Of a stretch of 64,000 bases of DNA, positions 25,522 through 34,321 are shown piece after piece. The stretch is from Streptomyces actuosus (lineage in GTDB: Bacteria; Actinomycetota; Actinomycetes; Streptomycetales; Streptomycetaceae): positions 1-64,000 of the forward strand of contig NZ_JAFFZS010000024.1 in NCBI RefSeq assembly GCF_016921115.1, read 5' to 3'. The position numbers were made by a program, and so were the translations under genes. Position 1 is the stretch's first letter, and the number at the start of each line of letters is the position of its first letter. The notes under the pieces are model-generated. The model did not search any database. It saw only the letters and a list, made by a program, of their open reading frames with translations, and was not told where the DNA came from.

Positions 25522-25600
25522 GGATTACCCCGGTGTCAGGATCTTCTGCGTCGATGCTTCTGGTGGGTGCGTTGCGGGAACGCGCGGGGATCGGGCCCTG

Positions 25601-26221
25601 CTACTGGATCAGGTAGATCGTGGCGAACAGGCCGATCCAGACGACATCGACGAAGTGCCAGTAGTAGGACACGACGATGGCGGCCGTCGCCTGCTCGTGG
25701 GTGAACCTCTTGGCCGCGTAGGTGCGGCCGAGGACCAGCAGGAAGGCGATGAGACCGCCCGTCACGTGCAGGCCGTGGAAGCCGGTGGTCAGGTAGAAGA
25801 CCGAGCCGTAGGGGTCGGAGGAGAGCGAGATGCCGTCCTCCTTCACCAGCTCGGTGTACTCGAAGACCTGACCGCCGATGAAGATCGCACCCATGATGAA
25901 GGTGACGATGAACCAGCCCCGGAGCTTCTTCACGTCACCGCGCTCGGCGGCGAAGACGCCGAGCTGGCAGGTGAGTGAGGAGAGCACCAGGATCGTGGTG
26001 TTCACGGAGGAGAACGGGACGTTCAGCGCATCCGCCATCTCCTTCCAGTGATCGGGACCCGTCACCGATCGCAGGGTGAAGTACATCGCGAAGAGGGCCG
26101 CGAAGAACATCAGCTCGGAACTCAGCCAGATGATGGTTCCGACACTGGTGAGGTTCGGCCGATTGACCGACGGGTGCGCGTGCCCGGTTTCTACTGTCGT
26201 TGCTGTCGCCACGACCGACAT
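25601..26221 (-). CDS. ctaE: aa3 cytochrome oxidase subunit III
   Basis: A 206-residue membrane protein with five predicted helices, of the short subunit III type. Family motifs include IIWLSSELMFFAALFAMYF, YLTTGFHGLHVTGG and YYWHFVDVVWIGLF. It supports proton uptake and stability of the aa3 oxidase. It begins the ctaE-qcrCAB operon, a grouping special to actinobacteria. The ATG lies inside a perfect 10-bp inverted repeat (26212-26232). Confidence 0.97.
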   Translation of the reverse strand: MSVVATATTVETGHAHPSVNRPNLTSVGTIIWLSSELMFFAALFAMYFTLRSVTGPDHWKEMADALNVPFSSVNTTILVLSSLTCQLGVFAAERGDVKKLRGWFIVTFIMGAIFIGGQVFEYTELVKEDGISLSSDPYGSVFYLTTGFHGLHVTGGLIAFLLVLGRTYAAKRFTHEQATAAIVVSYYWHFVDVVWIGLFATIYLIQ

Positions 26222-26232
26222 TATGTCGGTCG
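26212..26232. promoter_or_regulatory. Palindrome over the ctaE start codon
   Basis: Arms CGACCGACAT (26212-26221) and ATGTCGGTCG (26223-26232) around a single central base. The ATG of ctaE is part of the left arm. It could be an operator or an mRNA hairpin that hides the start region. No regulator can be named. Confidence 0.5.
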
Positions 26233-26280
26233 CTTATCCCGCCCTCACCCTGGGGGGTGCCGTTCGGAGTGTCTCGGCCG

Positions 26281-26308
26281 TTCATACCGGTGTTGACGTG
26301 GTGTTCAA
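26281..26308 (-). promoter_or_regulatory. Likely promoter of ctaE-qcrCAB
   Basis: On the minus strand TTGAAC (26303-26308), 16 bases, TATGAA (26281-26286), about 60 bases upstream of ctaE. Confidence 0.5.
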
Positions 26309-26319
26309 GGGAGTAGCAT
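26293..26319 (+). promoter_or_regulatory. Possible promoter of the receiver-like gene
   Basis: TTGACG (26293-26298), 15 bases, TAGCAT (26314-26319). The -35 box lies inside the spacer of the divergent ctaE promoter, so the two promoters overlap. The short spacer lowers confidence. Confidence 0.35.
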
Positions 26320-26366
26320 CCGGCCCATCGGGCTTGTCCCCACGACGCTGACGTCTCGGAGGAACC

Positions 26367-26768
26367 ATGCAGCCGACCGCCACCGTGCTGGTCTACAGCG
26401 ACGACTCCAACACGCGGGAGCAGGTGCGGTTGGCCTGCGGCCGGAGGCCCGCCCCTGACGTGCCGACGGTGGAGTTCGTGGAGTGCGCGACTCCGGAAGC
26501 GGTGGTGAGGGAGCTGGACCGGGGCGGGATCGACGCCTGCGTCCTGGACGGTGAGGCGGTGCCCATGGGCGGGATGGGGCTGTGCCGGCAGGTCAAGGAC
26601 GAGGTGTTCCGGTGCCCGCCGGTGCTGCTGCTGATGGGGCGGCCCCAGGACGCGTGGCTGGCCACCTGGAGCCGGGCGGACGCGGCGGTGACGCTGCCGG
26701 TGGAGCCGGTGGAGTTCGCCGCGGCGCTGGCGTCGCTGCTGCGGCAGAAGAACCTGGCCAGCGCCTGA
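26367..26768 (+). CDS. Degenerate response-regulator receiver-like protein
   Basis: A 133-residue protein with a CheY-like outline: ATVLVYSDDSNTREQVRLA at the start, a central acidic residue in ACVLDGEAVPMGGMGLCRQV, then VLLLMGRPQD and a C-terminal helix. The phospho-acceptor position reads LDGEA instead of the usual LD-x-MP, and there is no output domain, so it may be a phosphorylation-independent receiver. ATG 26367 has GGAGGAA 5 bases upstream. It sits between the two halves of the respiratory locus and diverges from ctaE; a link with oxidase genes is only positional. Confidence 0.75.
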   Translation: MQPTATVLVYSDDSNTREQVRLACGRRPAPDVPTVEFVECATPEAVVRELDRGGIDACVLDGEAVPMGGMGLCRQVKDEVFRCPPVLLLMGRPQDAWLATWSRADAAVTLPVEPVEFAAALASLLRQKNLASA

Positions 26769-26990
26769 GCGCCCCGCTGGGTGCCGCGGTGTGACGTCGG
26801 TCGACCGCGGCGCCGTCGGGGCCGGTCGCACGGTTCCCCTCGTCCTTTCGGGGCGCTGCCGAACCGCAGTGGGCCTCGCCCGATCCGCTGGGGCGTTCCG
26901 CCGACCGGGCCCCGGCGGGCCGCGCTGCGGTCCGCCCCGCGGGAGGCGCGGAGCGCTGTCGCGGGGGCCCTCCCGTCCGTGGTCGGGGTG

Positions 26991-27050
26991 CCGGGCCCTG
27001 TCGCCGGACTCCCGGCGCACAGGCGGCGGGAGTCCGGCGACAGGGCCCGG
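26991..27050. terminator. Very long hairpin between convergent genes
   Basis: A perfect 24-bp stem (26991-27014 with 27027-27050) and a 12-base loop. It lies in a 374-base gap (26769-27142) between the receiver-like gene and the L,D-transpeptidase gene, which converge. It probably ends transcription both ways. The rest of the gap shows no gene. Confidence 0.7.
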
Positions 27051-27142
27051 ATGCGGCCGCCTCGCGGCGCCGCGGCACGGTGCAGCGGTGCTGTACTCGG
27101 CCTCCCGGGCCCGGTGCGGGACCTGGCGCCACCGCGGCGCTG

Positions 27143-28405
27143 TCACACGCTCTGCGGCCGCAGTCTGGCCTTCTGCGCCTGGTTGGGCGTGTCCGCCGCG
27201 CCCGACGTCAGCGAGCTGCCCTGACGCCACTTCGTCCAGGTGAGGTTCCAGTCGCCGAAGCCGTTGCCGAACGGCTCCATCGTGTCACCGTTGCTGTTGA
27301 CGACCTGGACTATGTCGCCCTCGCGGACGTGCTCGAAGAACCATTCGGCGTTGGAGGTGCTCATACCGGTGCAGCCGTGGCTGACGTTGGCGTATCCCTG
27401 GGATCCCACGGACCAGGGGGCAGCGTGGACGTACTCCCCGCTCCAGGTGACGCGGGTCGCCCAGTAGACGGGCAGGTCGTAGGAGTCCGCGCTGCCGGCG
27501 GCTATGCCTATGCTGGTGCTGCGCATGCGGACGAACTGCTCCTTGCCCAGGACGACCTTGATGCCGTTGCGGGTCTCGAAGCCGGGCTTGCCGGTGGTGA
27601 CCGGGAACTTGTTGACCTCCTCGCCGTTCTTGTAAAGGGTCAGCGAGTGCGAGGCGGCGTCCGTCACGGCGATGACGCGGTCGCCCGTCTTCAGTTCGAG
27701 CGGCTTGGACGTGCCGCCCCAGAGGTTGTCGCCGACCTTGATGCCGTCCAGGTTGCTGCGGACGCTGATGGTGGCGTGCGCGGGCCAGTACTCCTTGGGC
27801 CGGTAGTGGAGTTTCTTGTCGTCGACCCAGTGCCAGGCGCCGTCCACGGCGGGCAGGGAGTCGACCTTCAGCGCGCGTTCGACGATCGCGCGCTGCCGGG
27901 GGTCCTTGACCGGCTTGCTCAGCTCGGCCGTGACGGGCTGTCCGACGCCGTAGGTGCCGGCCTTGGGGCCGAACGCGACCGTGAGGGCCTTGTTGGCGGT
28001 GGGCTTGCCGGTGTCGAAGGTGAAGACCTTGCGGCCGGGGGCGCCGTCCTCGTCCTCGGTGCTGACCCGCACCGTGTAGTGGGCGTCGGCGGCCAGCGGC
28101 TCGGTGCTGTGCCATCGGCTGCCGTCGGCGGAGAGTTCGCCCGCCACATGGCGTCCTGTGGCGTCCACGACGGTCACGTCGGTGATGCGGCCGTCGGAGT
28201 CCTCCGAGGTGATCTCCAGAGGCTTGTCGGGGTCTGCCTTCTTCGCGTCGTCCGAGGGGCCGCTGAAGGCGATCTGGTCCGCCGCGTCGTAGGGGCGGGC
28301 GGAGAGCGGGTCGCCGTCCGAGCTGCAGGAGGCGACGCCCGCGCAGAGGGCGATCACCATCAGCGTGCAGCCGGCGACGGTGCGGGGGCGGGGGTGCGTG
28401 CTCAT
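27143..28405 (-). CDS. L,D-transpeptidase lipoprotein
   Basis: A 420-residue envelope enzyme. The signal peptide ends in the lipobox GVASC (Cys 27). Two Ig-like domains follow (about 60-240), then a YkuD catalytic domain with SHGCTGMS holding the nucleophile Cys and the His in the preceding YVHAAPWS region, and a C-terminal cap ending in GDWNLTWTKWRQG, as in mycobacterial LdtMt2. It forms 3-3 cross-links in peptidoglycan. Complete length. It stands between ctaF and the receiver-like gene. Confidence 0.95.
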   Translation of the reverse strand: MSTHPRPRTVAGCTLMVIALCAGVASCSSDGDPLSARPYDAADQIAFSGPSDDAKKADPDKPLEITSEDSDGRITDVTVVDATGRHVAGELSADGSRWHSTEPLAADAHYTVRVSTEDEDGAPGRKVFTFDTGKPTANKALTVAFGPKAGTYGVGQPVTAELSKPVKDPRQRAIVERALKVDSLPAVDGAWHWVDDKKLHYRPKEYWPAHATISVRSNLDGIKVGDNLWGGTSKPLELKTGDRVIAVTDAASHSLTLYKNGEEVNKFPVTTGKPGFETRNGIKVVLGKEQFVRMRSTSIGIAAGSADSYDLPVYWATRVTWSGEYVHAAPWSVGSQGYANVSHGCTGMSTSNAEWFFEHVREGDIVQVVNSNGDTMEPFGNGFGDWNLTWTKWRQGSSLTSGAADTPNQAQKARLRPQSV

Positions 28406-28505
28406 GACCTCACGCTAGGAAGCCGAGTCAAGCGCGGCGCGCCGGGTCACTCCTTGGAGGGATGGAGGCTACGGCGAACGGATTCCGGCGCTGCTGCAAA
28501 CGCAT

Positions 28506-28539
28506 GAGCCCGGACGCTCCGTGTGGAGTGTCCGGGCTC
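28506..28539 (-). terminator. Terminator of ctaC-ctaD-ctaF
   Basis: 15-bp stem (28506-28520 with 28525-28539) with one G-U pair and a 4-base loop GTGT, 19 bases past the ctaF stop on the minus strand. Confidence 0.8.
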
Positions 28540-28557
28540 TGCGCGGTTCGGCGTGTG

Positions 28558-28956
28558 CTACTGGGTGCGGTTCTCACCGCGGTAGTACTCGAAGACCCAG
28601 CCCCACAGGCCGACCAGGATGATCGGCGCGGCGAAGTAGATCAGCCACCAGCCGATGGCGACGCTCAGGAAGGCGATGGCGCCGCCGAAGCCCAGGGCGA
28701 GCGGCTGCCAGCTGTGCGGGCTGAAGAAGCCCAGCTCGCCCGCGTCGTCCGCGACGTCGGCCTCCTTGTTGTCCTGCGCACCGGTGTCGACCCGCTTGGC
28801 CGTGAAGCCGAGGTAGAAGCCGACCATGATGGACAGGCCGAAGGCCAGGAACAGGGCGGTCGTGCCGGCCGGCTCCTTGGACCACACGCCGTAGACGACC
28901 GCCATGGCGAGCAGGAAGACGCTCAGCCAGATGAACATCTTGCCCTGGATCTTCAC
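28558..28956 (-). CDS. ctaF: aa3 cytochrome oxidase subunit IV
   Basis: A 132-residue membrane protein with four predicted helices, two before and two after a charged loop (TAKRVDTGAQDNKEADVADD). This small subunit is special to actinobacterial aa3 oxidases, and its sequence (MKIQGKMFIWLSVFLLAMAV, later GWWLIYFAAPIILVGLWGWV) fits the family. ATG 28956 overlaps the ctaD stop by four bases. Confidence 0.95.
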   Translation of the reverse strand: MKIQGKMFIWLSVFLLAMAVVYGVWSKEPAGTTALFLAFGLSIMVGFYLGFTAKRVDTGAQDNKEADVADDAGELGFFSPHSWQPLALGFGGAIAFLSVAIGWWLIYFAAPIILVGLWGWVFEYYRGENRTQ

Positions 28957-30692
28957 TTGCCGGCCTCCTTGCCGCCGGAGAGGGCCTTGTCACCGTGGCC
29001 GGCGAGCGCGAGCTGCTCCAGCTCGGCGATCTCGGGGTGGTGCAGGTCGAACGCCGGGGATTCGCTGCGGATCCGCGGCAGGGTGAGGAAGTTGTGCCGC
29101 GGCGGCGGGCAGGAGGTCGCCCACTCCAGCGAACGGCCGTAGCCCCACGGGTCGTCGACGCCGACCGGCTTGCCGTACTTGGCGGTCTTCCACACGTTGT
29201 AGAGGAACGGGAGCATCGACGCGCCGAGGACGAACGACCCGATCGTCGAGACGGTGTTCAGGGCGGTGAAGCCGTCGGCGGCGAGGTAGTCGGCGTAGCG
29301 GCGCGGCATGCCCTCGGCGCCCAGCCAGTGCTGCACCAGGAACGTGGTGTGGAAGCCGACGAACAGCGTCCAGAAGGTGATCTTGCCCAGGCGCTCGTCG
29401 AGCAGCTTGCCGGTGAACTTCGGCCACCAGAAGTGGAAGCCGGCGAACATCGCGAAGACGACCGTGCCGAAGACGACGTAGTGGAAGTGCGCCACCACGA
29501 AGTACGAGTCCGAGATGTGGAAGTCCATCGGCGGCGAGGCCAGGATGACACCGGTCAGACCACCGAAGGTGAAGGTGATCAGGAACCCGGTGGCCCACAG
29601 CATCGGTGTCTCGAAGGACAGCGAGCCCTTCCACATCGTGCCGATCCAGTTGAAGAACTTCACACCGGTCGGGACGGCGATCAGGAAGGTCATGAAGGAG
29701 AAGAACGGCAGCAGCACACCGCCGGTGACGTACATGTGGTGCGCCCACACGGTCACCGACAGGCCGGCGATCGCGATCGTCGCGGCGATCAGGCCCATGT
29801 AGCCGAACATCGGCTTGCGGCTGAAGACCGGGATGATCTCCGAGATGATGCCGAAGAACGGCAACGCGATGATGTACACCTCTGGATGGCCGAAGAACCA
29901 GAAGAGGTGCTGCCACAGCAGGGCACCGCCGTTGGCGGCGTCGAAGACGTGGGCGCCGAACTTGCGGTCGGCCTCCAGCGCGAACAGGGCCGCGGCCAGG
30001 ACCGGGAAGGCAAGCAGGACCAGGACACCGGTCAGCAGCACGTTCCACACGAAGATCGGCATGCGGAACATCGTCATGCCGGGGGCGCGCATGCAGATGA
30101 TCGTGGTGATGAAGTTGACCGAGCCGAGGATGGTGCCGAAGCCGGAGAAGGCCAGGCCCATGATCCACATGTCGGCGCCGACGCCGGGCGAGCGGACCGC
30201 GTCCGACAGCGGGGAGTAGGCGAACCAGCCGAAGTCGGCCGCACCGTCCGGCGTGAGGAAGCCGGCGACCGCGACCAGCGAGCCGAACAGGTACAGCCAG
30301 TAGGCGAACATGTTCAGCCGCGGGAAGGCGACGTCGGGGGCGCCGATCTGGAGCGGCATGATCCAGTTCGCGAAGCCGGCGAACAGCGGCGTCGCGAACA
30401 TCAGCAGCATGATCGTGCCGTGCATCGTGAACGCCTGGTTGAACTGCTCGTTCGACATGATCTGCAGACCCGGGCGGGCCAGCTCGGCACGCATGACCAG
30501 AGCCATGACGCCGCCGATGCAGAAGAAGACGAACGACGTCGCCAGATAGAGCGTTCCGATGGTCTTGTGGTCGGTGGTGGTGAGCCACTTGACCACGACG
30601 TTGCCGGGCTGCTTGCGCCGGACCGGCAGCTCGTCCTCGTAGTACGGCTGTTCAGCCGCCGAGGCTCCCTGGGGTTCGTTGACGATGCTCAC
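28953..30692 (-). CDS. ctaD: aa3 cytochrome oxidase subunit I
   Basis: A 579-residue catalytic subunit with twelve membrane helices, reducing oxygen to water at the heme a3-CuB site and pumping protons. It has the CuB-binding His of WFFGHPEVYI with the cross-linked Tyr, the HH pair in VWAHHMYVTGG, the K-channel region and the heme ligands in FHYVVFG. GTG 30692 overlaps the ctaC stop (GTGA at 30689-30692); a longer open frame upstream is a shadow of ctaC. C-terminal extension as in other streptomycetes. Confidence 0.98.
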   Translation of the reverse strand: MSIVNEPQGASAAEQPYYEDELPVRRKQPGNVVVKWLTTTDHKTIGTLYLATSFVFFCIGGVMALVMRAELARPGLQIMSNEQFNQAFTMHGTIMLLMFATPLFAGFANWIMPLQIGAPDVAFPRLNMFAYWLYLFGSLVAVAGFLTPDGAADFGWFAYSPLSDAVRSPGVGADMWIMGLAFSGFGTILGSVNFITTIICMRAPGMTMFRMPIFVWNVLLTGVLVLLAFPVLAAALFALEADRKFGAHVFDAANGGALLWQHLFWFFGHPEVYIIALPFFGIISEIIPVFSRKPMFGYMGLIAATIAIAGLSVTVWAHHMYVTGGVLLPFFSFMTFLIAVPTGVKFFNWIGTMWKGSLSFETPMLWATGFLITFTFGGLTGVILASPPMDFHISDSYFVVAHFHYVVFGTVVFAMFAGFHFWWPKFTGKLLDERLGKITFWTLFVGFHTTFLVQHWLGAEGMPRRYADYLAADGFTALNTVSTIGSFVLGASMLPFLYNVWKTAKYGKPVGVDDPWGYGRSLEWATSCPPPRHNFLTLPRIRSESPAFDLHHPEIAELEQLALAGHGDKALSGGKEAGK

Positions 30693-31648
30693 AGGTTGTT
30701 CGTCTCCCGGTTCTTCTCGTGGCTCGTCTGCGCGATGCCGGCGGGAACGTAACCGGTCTGCCCCTTCTTGGCGAGGTCCTTGAGGTGCTGCTCGTAGCGC
30801 TCGGGGGAGACGACCTTCACGTTGAACAGCATCCGGGAGTGGTCGACGCCGCACAGCTCGGCGCACTTGCCTCGGAAGGTGCCCTCCGCGTTCGGGGTCA
30901 CCTGGAAGGCGTTGGTGTGGCCCGGGATGACGTCCTGCTTCATCAGGAACGGCAGCACCCAGAAGGAGTGGATGACGTCCCGGGAGGTGAGCACGAAGCG
31001 GACCGTCTTGCCCTTGGGGAGCCAGAGGGTCGGGCCCGGGTTGTTCGTCTGCGGGTTCCGCTCACCCGGGGTGCCGCAGGTGTAGACGCCACCGGCGTTG
31101 TCGGGGAAGTCCTTCTTGTACCGGTCCGGAACGGCGTCCAGTTCCTTGGACGTCTTGGCGTCACCGGTGGAGCCTTCGACGTTCTCGATGTAGTTGAAGC
31201 ACCAGCTCCACTGGAAGCCGACGACGTTGACCGTGACGTCGGGCTTCTTGTCGAGGCTGAGCAGCTTCGATTCGTCCCGGGCCGTGAAGTAGAACAGGAC
31301 CGAGACGATGATGATCGGAACGACCGTGTACAGGGCCTCGATGGGGAGGTTGTAGCGGGTCTGCGGAGGAACCTCGACCTTGGTGCGGCTGCGCCGGTGG
31401 AAGAGGGCACTCCACAGAATCAGACCCCACACCAGCACGCCGACGGCGAGCGCGGCGGCCCAGGAGCCCTGCCACAGGGAGAGGATCCGCGGAGCCTCTT
31501 CCGTGGTCGGGGTGGGCATACCAAGGCGGGGGAAGTCCTTGTATGTGCAACCGGTTGCGGTCGCCAGGACCAGGCCCGCGGTCAGTGCCTGCAGCAGCTT
31601 CCGCCGCATCGGGCGCCGCGGCGAGCGGTCGGAGCCGTTGGGACTCAC
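30689..31648 (-). CDS. ctaC: aa3 cytochrome oxidase subunit II (CuA)
   Basis: A 319-residue subunit: lipoprotein-type signal (LATATGC, Cys about 34), two membrane helices, and an extracytoplasmic cupredoxin domain with the CuA ligands in VIHSFW and CAELCGVDHSRM. It takes electrons from QcrC. The domain has an insertion (GSTGDAKTSKELDAVPDRYK to NPQTNNPGPTL) found in actinobacterial CtaC, where it is thought to dock the bcc complex. GTG 31648 has GGAAGG about 7 bases upstream. Confidence 0.97.
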   Translation of the reverse strand: MSPNGSDRSPRRPMRRKLLQALTAGLVLATATGCTYKDFPRLGMPTPTTEEAPRILSLWQGSWAAALAVGVLVWGLILWSALFHRRSRTKVEVPPQTRYNLPIEALYTVVPIIIVSVLFYFTARDESKLLSLDKKPDVTVNVVGFQWSWCFNYIENVEGSTGDAKTSKELDAVPDRYKKDFPDNAGGVYTCGTPGERNPQTNNPGPTLWLPKGKTVRFVLTSRDVIHSFWVLPFLMKQDVIPGHTNAFQVTPNAEGTFRGKCAELCGVDHSRMLFNVKVVSPERYEQHLKDLAKKGQTGYVPAGIAQTSHEKNRETNNL

Positions 31649-31900
31649 GTAGCGCCTTCCCGAGAGTCTCGCCCGCGCTGTACGGCTGCGGCCTGGCCTT
31701 CTCGCTGGTCGGTCGCCGCCCTGCGTCGGGCAGGGGTTTGGATGTTTATGCGGACCAAACCCTAGCCGACGCTCTTCGAGGCTTCGCGGGGAGGGGTGCC
31801 TACCGGGCGGGTTGGTTCGCTTGTTTGGCGGCTGAGGGTGGTCCGCCGCCCCTCGCGCGGCTCCTCGCGCCCCTGAACGGGGGTGCCGTGACCGGCCGTC

Positions 31901-31906
31901 TAGCGT
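31901..31906 (+). promoter_or_regulatory. -10 box giving a leaderless desulfurase mRNA
   Basis: TAGCGT is followed by six bases and then the ATG at 31913, and no ribosome binding site is present. Transcription would begin at or next to the A of the start codon. No clear -35 box. Confidence 0.45.
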
Positions 31907-31912
31907 TGCCCC

Positions 31913-33289
31913 ATGGCCTACTTCGACGCCGCTTCCGCCGTTCCCCTGCACCCCGTCGCCCGGCAGGCCCTGCAGGCCTCCCTGGACGAGGGATGGGCCG
32001 ATCCGGCCCGGCTCCACCGGGAGGGGCGCAGGGCTCGGTTGCTGCTGGACGCGGCGCGGGAGGCGGCGGCGGAGGCGGCGGGATGCCGGCCGGACGAACT
32101 GACCTTCACCCCTTCGGGAACCCGGGCCGTGCACACGGGGATCGCGGGGGCGCTGGCCGGGCGTCGGCGGACCGGACGTCACCTGATCGTGTCAGCCGTC
32201 GAACACTCCTCGGTACTCCATTCGGCCGAGGCGCACGAGGCGGACGGCGGGACGGCGACGCGGGTGGCCGTGGACCGGGCGGGGGCGGTGGACCCCGCGG
32301 CGTACGCGGCGGCCCTGCGCCCCGACACCGCGCTGGCGTGCCTGCAGTCGGCCAACCACGAGGTGGGCACCGTGCAGCCGGTGGCGGCCGTGGCCGAGGT
32401 GTGCCGGCAGGCCGGGGTGCCGCTGCTGGTGGACGCGGCGCAGTCGCTCGGGTGGGGGCCGGTGGAGGGCGCGTGGTCCGTGCTGGCCGCCAGCGCGCAC
32501 AAGTGGGGCGGGCCGCCGGGGGTCGGGCTGCTGGCCGTGCGCAAGGGCGTGCGGTTCGCGGCCCAGGGGCCGGTCGACGAACGGGAGTCGGGCCGGGCGC
32601 CCGGCTTCGAGAACATCCCGGCGATCGTGGCGGCGGCCGCTTCGCTGCGGGCGGTGCAGGCGGAGGCGGCCGGGGAGGTCCGGCGACTGCACGAGCTGAC
32701 CGAGCGGATCCGGGCGCGGGTGCCGCATCTGGTGCCGGACGTCGAGGTGGTGGGGGACCCGGTGCGCCGGCTGCCCGGCGTGGTCACGTTCTCGTGCCTG
32801 TACGTCGACGGGGAGACGCTGCTGCACGAGCTGGACCGGGCGGGCTTCTCCGTGTCCTCCGGATCCTCGTGCACGAGCAGCACCCTGACGCCCAGCCACG
32901 TGCTGAAGGCGATGGGCGTGCTCAGCGAGGGCAACGTCCGGGTGTCACTGGCGCCGGGGACGCCGGCGGAGGACGTGGAGCGGTTCCTCCAGGTGCTGCC
33001 GGGAGCGGTGGCGGGGGTGCGGGAGAAGCTGGGCGTGCCCGCCCCCGTGGCCGTCGTGCACCGGGACGAGATCGTGGTCGACGCGCTGGGCAAGCGGTGC
33101 CCGATCCCCGTCATCGAGTTGGCGAAGGTCATCGGGGATGTGCCCGTGGGAGGCACGGTGCGGGTGCTGTCCGACGACGAGGCGGCCCGCCTCGACATCC
33201 CCGCGTGGTGCGACATGCGGGGCCAGGAGTACGTGGGCGAGGAGCCGGCCGCGCAGGGCACGGCCTATGTGATCCGCCGGACGAGCTGA
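31913..33289 (+). CDS. Cysteine desulfurase fused to a TusA sulfur carrier
   Basis: A 458-residue two-domain protein. Residues 1 to about 375 are an IscS/NifS-type PLP cysteine desulfurase: EHSS (98-101), NHEVGTVQP, DAAQSLGWGP, PLP lysine 197 in SAHKWGG, and persulfide Cys 320 in SVSSGSSCTSS. Residues about 382-458 are a TusA/SirA-like domain with the sulfur-carrying Cys 396 in GKRCPIPVIELAK (CPxP). Together they can take sulfur from cysteine and pass it directly to the carrier for tRNA thiolation, Mo-cofactor or Fe-S needs. It diverges from ctaC. The fusion does away with the usual docking step. Confidence 0.93.
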   Translation: MAYFDAASAVPLHPVARQALQASLDEGWADPARLHREGRRARLLLDAAREAAAEAAGCRPDELTFTPSGTRAVHTGIAGALAGRRRTGRHLIVSAVEHSSVLHSAEAHEADGGTATRVAVDRAGAVDPAAYAAALRPDTALACLQSANHEVGTVQPVAAVAEVCRQAGVPLLVDAAQSLGWGPVEGAWSVLAASAHKWGGPPGVGLLAVRKGVRFAAQGPVDERESGRAPGFENIPAIVAAAASLRAVQAEAAGEVRRLHELTERIRARVPHLVPDVEVVGDPVRRLPGVVTFSCLYVDGETLLHELDRAGFSVSSGSSCTSSTLTPSHVLKAMGVLSEGNVRVSLAPGTPAEDVERFLQVLPGAVAGVREKLGVPAPVAVVHRDEIVVDALGKRCPIPVIELAKVIGDVPVGGTVRVLSDDEAARLDIPAWCDMRGQEYVGEEPAAQGTAYVIRRTS

Positions 33290-33301
33290 CCGGCGCGGGG
33301 A

Positions 33302-33329
33302 GCGGGGAGCCGGTCGACCGGTCCCCCGC
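33302..33329. terminator. Hairpin between convergent desulfurase and kinase genes
   Basis: 13-base arms (33302-33314 and 33317-33329) with two mismatches around a central CG, containing the palindrome CCGGTCGACCGG. It lies in the 57-base gap between two convergent stops. Confidence 0.5.
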
Positions 33330-33346
33330 GCCCCGCGCGGACGGAC

Positions 33347-34321
33347 TCAGCGCAGGTGCGCGCGGACCTCGGCGGCGGCGTCGTCGCCGTAGGCCTTGGT
33401 GAACCGCTCCATGAAGTGCGCCCGGCGCAGCTGGTACTCCTGCGTCCCCACCGTCTCGATGACGAGGGTGGCCAGCATGCAACCGACCTGGGCCGCGCGC
33501 TCCAGGGAGACGCCCCAGACGAGGCTGGAGAGGAAGCCGGCACGGAAGGCGTCGCCGACGCCCGTCGGGTCGGCCTTGCGCTCCTCGTCGGGGCAGCCGA
33601 CCTCGATCGGGTCCTGGCCGAGCTGCTCGACGCGCACGCCGCGCGAGCCGAGGGTGGTGACGCGGTGGCCGACCTTGGCGAGGATCTCGTCGTCCGTCCA
33701 GCCGGTCTTGGTCTCGATGAGGCCCTTCTCGTACTCGTTGGAGAACAGGTACGTGGCACCGTCCAACAGGACCTGGATCTCCTCGCCGTTCATACGGGCG
33801 ATCTGCTGGGAGAAGTCGGCGGCGAACGGGATCGCCCGGGAGCGGCACTCCTCGGTGTGGCGGAGCATCGCCTCGGGGTCGTCGGCGCCGATGAGGACCA
33901 GGTCGAGGCCGCCGACACGGTCGGCGACCGTCTTCAGCTCGATCAGGCGGGCCTCGCTCATGGCACCCGTGTAGAACGAGCCGATCTGGTTGTGGTCGGC
34001 GTCGGTGGTGCACACGAAGCGGGCGGTGTGCAGCGTCTCGGAGATGCGGACCGAGCCGGTGTCGACGCCGTGCCGGTCCAGCCAGGCCCGGTACTCGTCG
34101 AAGTCGGAGCCGGCGGCGCCCACGAGGAGGGGACGGGTGCCCAGCTGGCCCATGCCGAAGGCGATGTTCGCGCCCACACCGCCACGCCGGACGTCCAGCG
34201 TGTCGACCAGGAAGGACAGCGAGACCGTGTGCAGCTGGTCCGCGACGAGCTGATCGGCGAAGCGCCCGGGGAAGGTCATGAGGTGGTCGGTGGCGATGGA
34301 GCCGGTGACTGCGATGCGCAC
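33347..34321 (-). CDS. adoK: PfkB-family kinase, adenosine kinase type
   Basis: A 324-residue sugar/nucleoside kinase. It starts with AVTGSIATDHLMTFPGRF, has GGVGANIAFGMGQLG (substrate loop) and ends with the PfkB signature KADPTGVGDAFRAGFL with the catalytic Asp. It aligns closely along its length with M. tuberculosis Rv2202c, shown to be an adenosine kinase (AMP from adenosine + ATP) despite looking like a ribokinase. Gene position next to the aa3 genes is also shared. Substrate assigned by homology only. Confidence 0.85.
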   Translation of the reverse strand: MRIAVTGSIATDHLMTFPGRFADQLVADQLHTVSLSFLVDTLDVRRGGVGANIAFGMGQLGTRPLLVGAAGSDFDEYRAWLDRHGVDTGSVRISETLHTARFVCTTDADHNQIGSFYTGAMSEARLIELKTVADRVGGLDLVLIGADDPEAMLRHTEECRSRAIPFAADFSQQIARMNGEEIQVLLDGATYLFSNEYEKGLIETKTGWTDDEILAKVGHRVTTLGSRGVRVEQLGQDPIEVGCPDEERKADPTGVGDAFRAGFLSSLVWGVSLERAAQVGCMLATLVIETVGTQEYQLRRAHFMERFTKAYGDDAAAEVRAHLR

